16,417 bases of DNA, from NCBI GenBank assembly GCA_029077775.1, contig JAQNCU010000019.1, positions 1-16,417 of the forward strand. Direction: 5' to 3'. Source of the stretch: Acidocella sp. (GTDB taxonomy: Bacteria; Pseudomonadota; Alphaproteobacteria; Acetobacterales; Acetobacteraceae). The notes beneath the pieces are model-generated. The model ran no database searches. It was given only the letters and a program-made list of their open reading frames with translations, and was not told the DNA's origin. Below, one piece after another: positions 15,209 to 16,417 of this stretch. Each line of letters opens with the position of its first letter. The stretch's first letter is position 1. The position numbers and the translations under genes were made by a program.

Positions 15209-15244
15209 GGGCACCCTTGAACGCGAGACGAGACGGTGTGGTGC

Positions 15245-16339
15245 TTAAAGCGGTTTGGCAGGCAGGGGAAGCGCAGCCAGCCTTGCATCGAGGTAATGCC
15301 GGGCCGGACGCTCGATGGTGGCGTATAACAAACCCCCGAAGCCGAGCGTGGACGCGAGCATGGCCGTGGCGAACAGCGCCGGGTGGGCGGCCGGGGCAGC
15401 GTGAAGCTGTTCAAAAACCTGGCAGATGATGGTCTCGGCAACGGCGAAGCTCATGTAGAATGAATAGGAAAAATGGCCAAAGCCGGTCAGCCATGGGCGG
15501 TGGCCGAACATCGGCGTCGGGGCGGTTTGCGCGTCCAGGGTAAGGGCGGCGAGCACGAGCCAGAGCCCGATCACCATGCCCGCATCAGCTGCAACGCAGA
15601 GAAAAAATACTGTCACGGCGAGGCCGCAGGCGCATAGCACGCGCGGGTTAATGGCAAGCGGCATAACCGGGATCAGCCGGGAGGTGGCGAGGCCGAGGAT
15701 GAATTCCGGGACGAAGCGGAGCAGCCCGGCGGTGAAGGCGAGGTTGAGGCTGCCGTGATGCATATAGGCCATGAAACCGATGATAAGCACCAGCGCGACG
15801 ACAAGCTGGATGGCGACGTAAATGTCGAAATAGCGCAACACCCGCCAGACCCAGGGGAAGGCGAGATACCCCGCCCATTCCGTGCTGATGGACCACGCCG
15901 GGTAATTCCAGCTTCCTTGCGGCGCGAACCCCCAACCCTGGGTGAGCGTGAGATTGGCCAGCAAGCCATCGGCGCCGAACCGCGCGGGCAGACGCGGGCT
16001 GTGGCCTGTGAGCGTGAAGGCGGCCAGCAGACCTATGAAACCCATGATGACAGCAAGATGCACCGGGTAAAGCCGGGCGAGACGGCGGCCCCAGAAGTTC
16101 AAAATCTCGGCGCGGGTTTGCGGTGGCGTGGGGTAGGCGCGCGCCAGGATGAAGCCGGAGAGGATGAAAAAGCCATCGACCCCGAGATAGCCATGGGAGA
16201 TGACCGAGGCGATGAGATGTCCTAACCAGCCGAAATGCGCGGCGATGTTGACGTACAAATTGACGTGATAGGCAAAAACCCAGGCCGCGAAGGCGGCGCG
16301 GCAGATGGTGAGGTCGGTGATCTCATGTTTCGGGTTCAT
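15245..16339 (-). CDS. Acyltransferase-3 (OafA/YrhL-type) membrane protein
   Basis: The 364-residue polytopic inner-membrane protein would transfer an acyl group, often O-acetyl, to a glycan, lipid or other extracytoplasmic acceptor. The family start is present, with catalytic-site R14 and H25 in ICRAAFAAWVFAYHVN (R-x10-H). GYLGVDGFFILSGFILARAY, FWGRRLARLYPVHL and PAWSISTEWAGYLAFP follow, then about eight further hydrophobic segments and a short basic tail (IERPARHYLDARL). There is no C-terminal SGNH domain. The acceptor cannot be predicted; the sugar dehydratase/aminotransferase genes at 6781-9843 are on the other strand and not obviously linked. The ATG at 16339 lacks a strong ribosome site. 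The gene ends 36 bases before the proS start, so the two may share a transcript. Confidence 0.92.
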   Translation of the reverse strand: MNPKHEITDLTICRAAFAAWVFAYHVNLYVNIAAHFGWLGHLIASVISHGYLGVDGFFILSGFILARAYPTPPQTRAEILNFWGRRLARLYPVHLAVIMGFIGLLAAFTLTGHSPRLPARFGADGLLANLTLTQGWGFAPQGSWNYPAWSISTEWAGYLAFPWVWRVLRYFDIYVAIQLVVALVLIIGFMAYMHHGSLNLAFTAGLLRFVPEFILGLATSRLIPVMPLAINPRVLCACGLAVTVFFLCVAADAGMVIGLWLVLAALTLDAQTAPTPMFGHRPWLTGFGHFSYSFYMSFAVAETIICQVFEQLHAAPAAHPALFATAMLASTLGFGGLLYATIERPARHYLDARLAALPLPAKPL

Positions 16340-16382
16340 AACGATGAGACTGTCTAACCCGGCGGCTGGCCAAATGAAAGAA

Positions 16383-16409
16383 GCCCGCCAACCCCAAAGG
16401 GTGGCGGGC
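16383..16409 (-). terminator. Rho-independent terminator of a gene beyond the right edge
   Basis: GCCCGCCA (16383-16390) pairs with TGGCGGGC (16402-16409), with a further CCC/GGG pairing inside and a CAAA loop. On the minus strand it is followed by TTCTTTCATTT. It lies upstream of the acyltransferase gene, so it should end the transcript of a minus-strand gene outside the window and isolate acyltransferase-proS-lolCD. Confidence 0.75.
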
Positions 16410-16417
16410 CAAGTTCA

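Overview
This window looks like a stretch of ordinary chromosome from a GC-rich alphaproteobacterium, most likely a member of the Acetobacteraceae such as Acidocella or Acidiphilium. This is an inference. It rests on the short bacterial ProS without an editing insertion, the proS-lolC-lolD order, the NDUFA12-type complex I accessory subunit beside a DUF2155 gene, and A/T-rich hairpins between GC-rich genes. I see no tRNA, rRNA, CRISPR array, insertion sequence, prophage or integrase.

Layout. (a) 131-4612, all on the minus strand, is mostly a cell-envelope block. It holds a lipoprotein overlapping a tyrosine-phosphatase-family gene, an OmpA-type outer-membrane protein with its own terminator, and a tightly overlapping set NDUFA12 - MlaD-like - DUF2155. 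(b) 4613-4751 is a divergent intergenic region. (c) 4752-11841, all on the plus strand, holds a degenerate class II ribonucleotide reductase-like protein overlapping a RidA-family gene, a membrane nucleotide-sugar 4,6-dehydratase, a DegT-family sugar aminotransferase, a prolyl iminopeptidase and a Tat-exported TAXI substrate-binding protein. (d) 11860-16339, on the minus strand and convergent with (c), holds an acyltransferase-3 membrane protein, proS, lolC/E and lolD. The last 35 bases carry a terminator for a minus-strand gene lying beyond the right edge. Bases 1-130 hold no gene or convincing terminator that I can support.

How the genes fit together. LolCD extracts lipoproteins from the inner membrane. 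The MlaD-like protein, OmpA and the lipoprotein act in the periplasm or outer membrane. The dehydratase and aminotransferase together would make a UDP-4-amino-4,6-dideoxy-HexNAc type sugar for a surface glycan. The acyltransferase could decorate a glycan or lipid.

The most unusual points are two proteins that keep a recognisable family fold but have lost their catalytic residues. One is the phosphatase-family protein, which lacks the nucleophilic cysteine. The other is the NrdJ-like protein, which lacks every catalytic cysteine and is translationally coupled to a RidA-family protein. A composite A/T hairpin element between proS and lolC also deserves attention. I see no clearly new multi-gene defence or mobile system.
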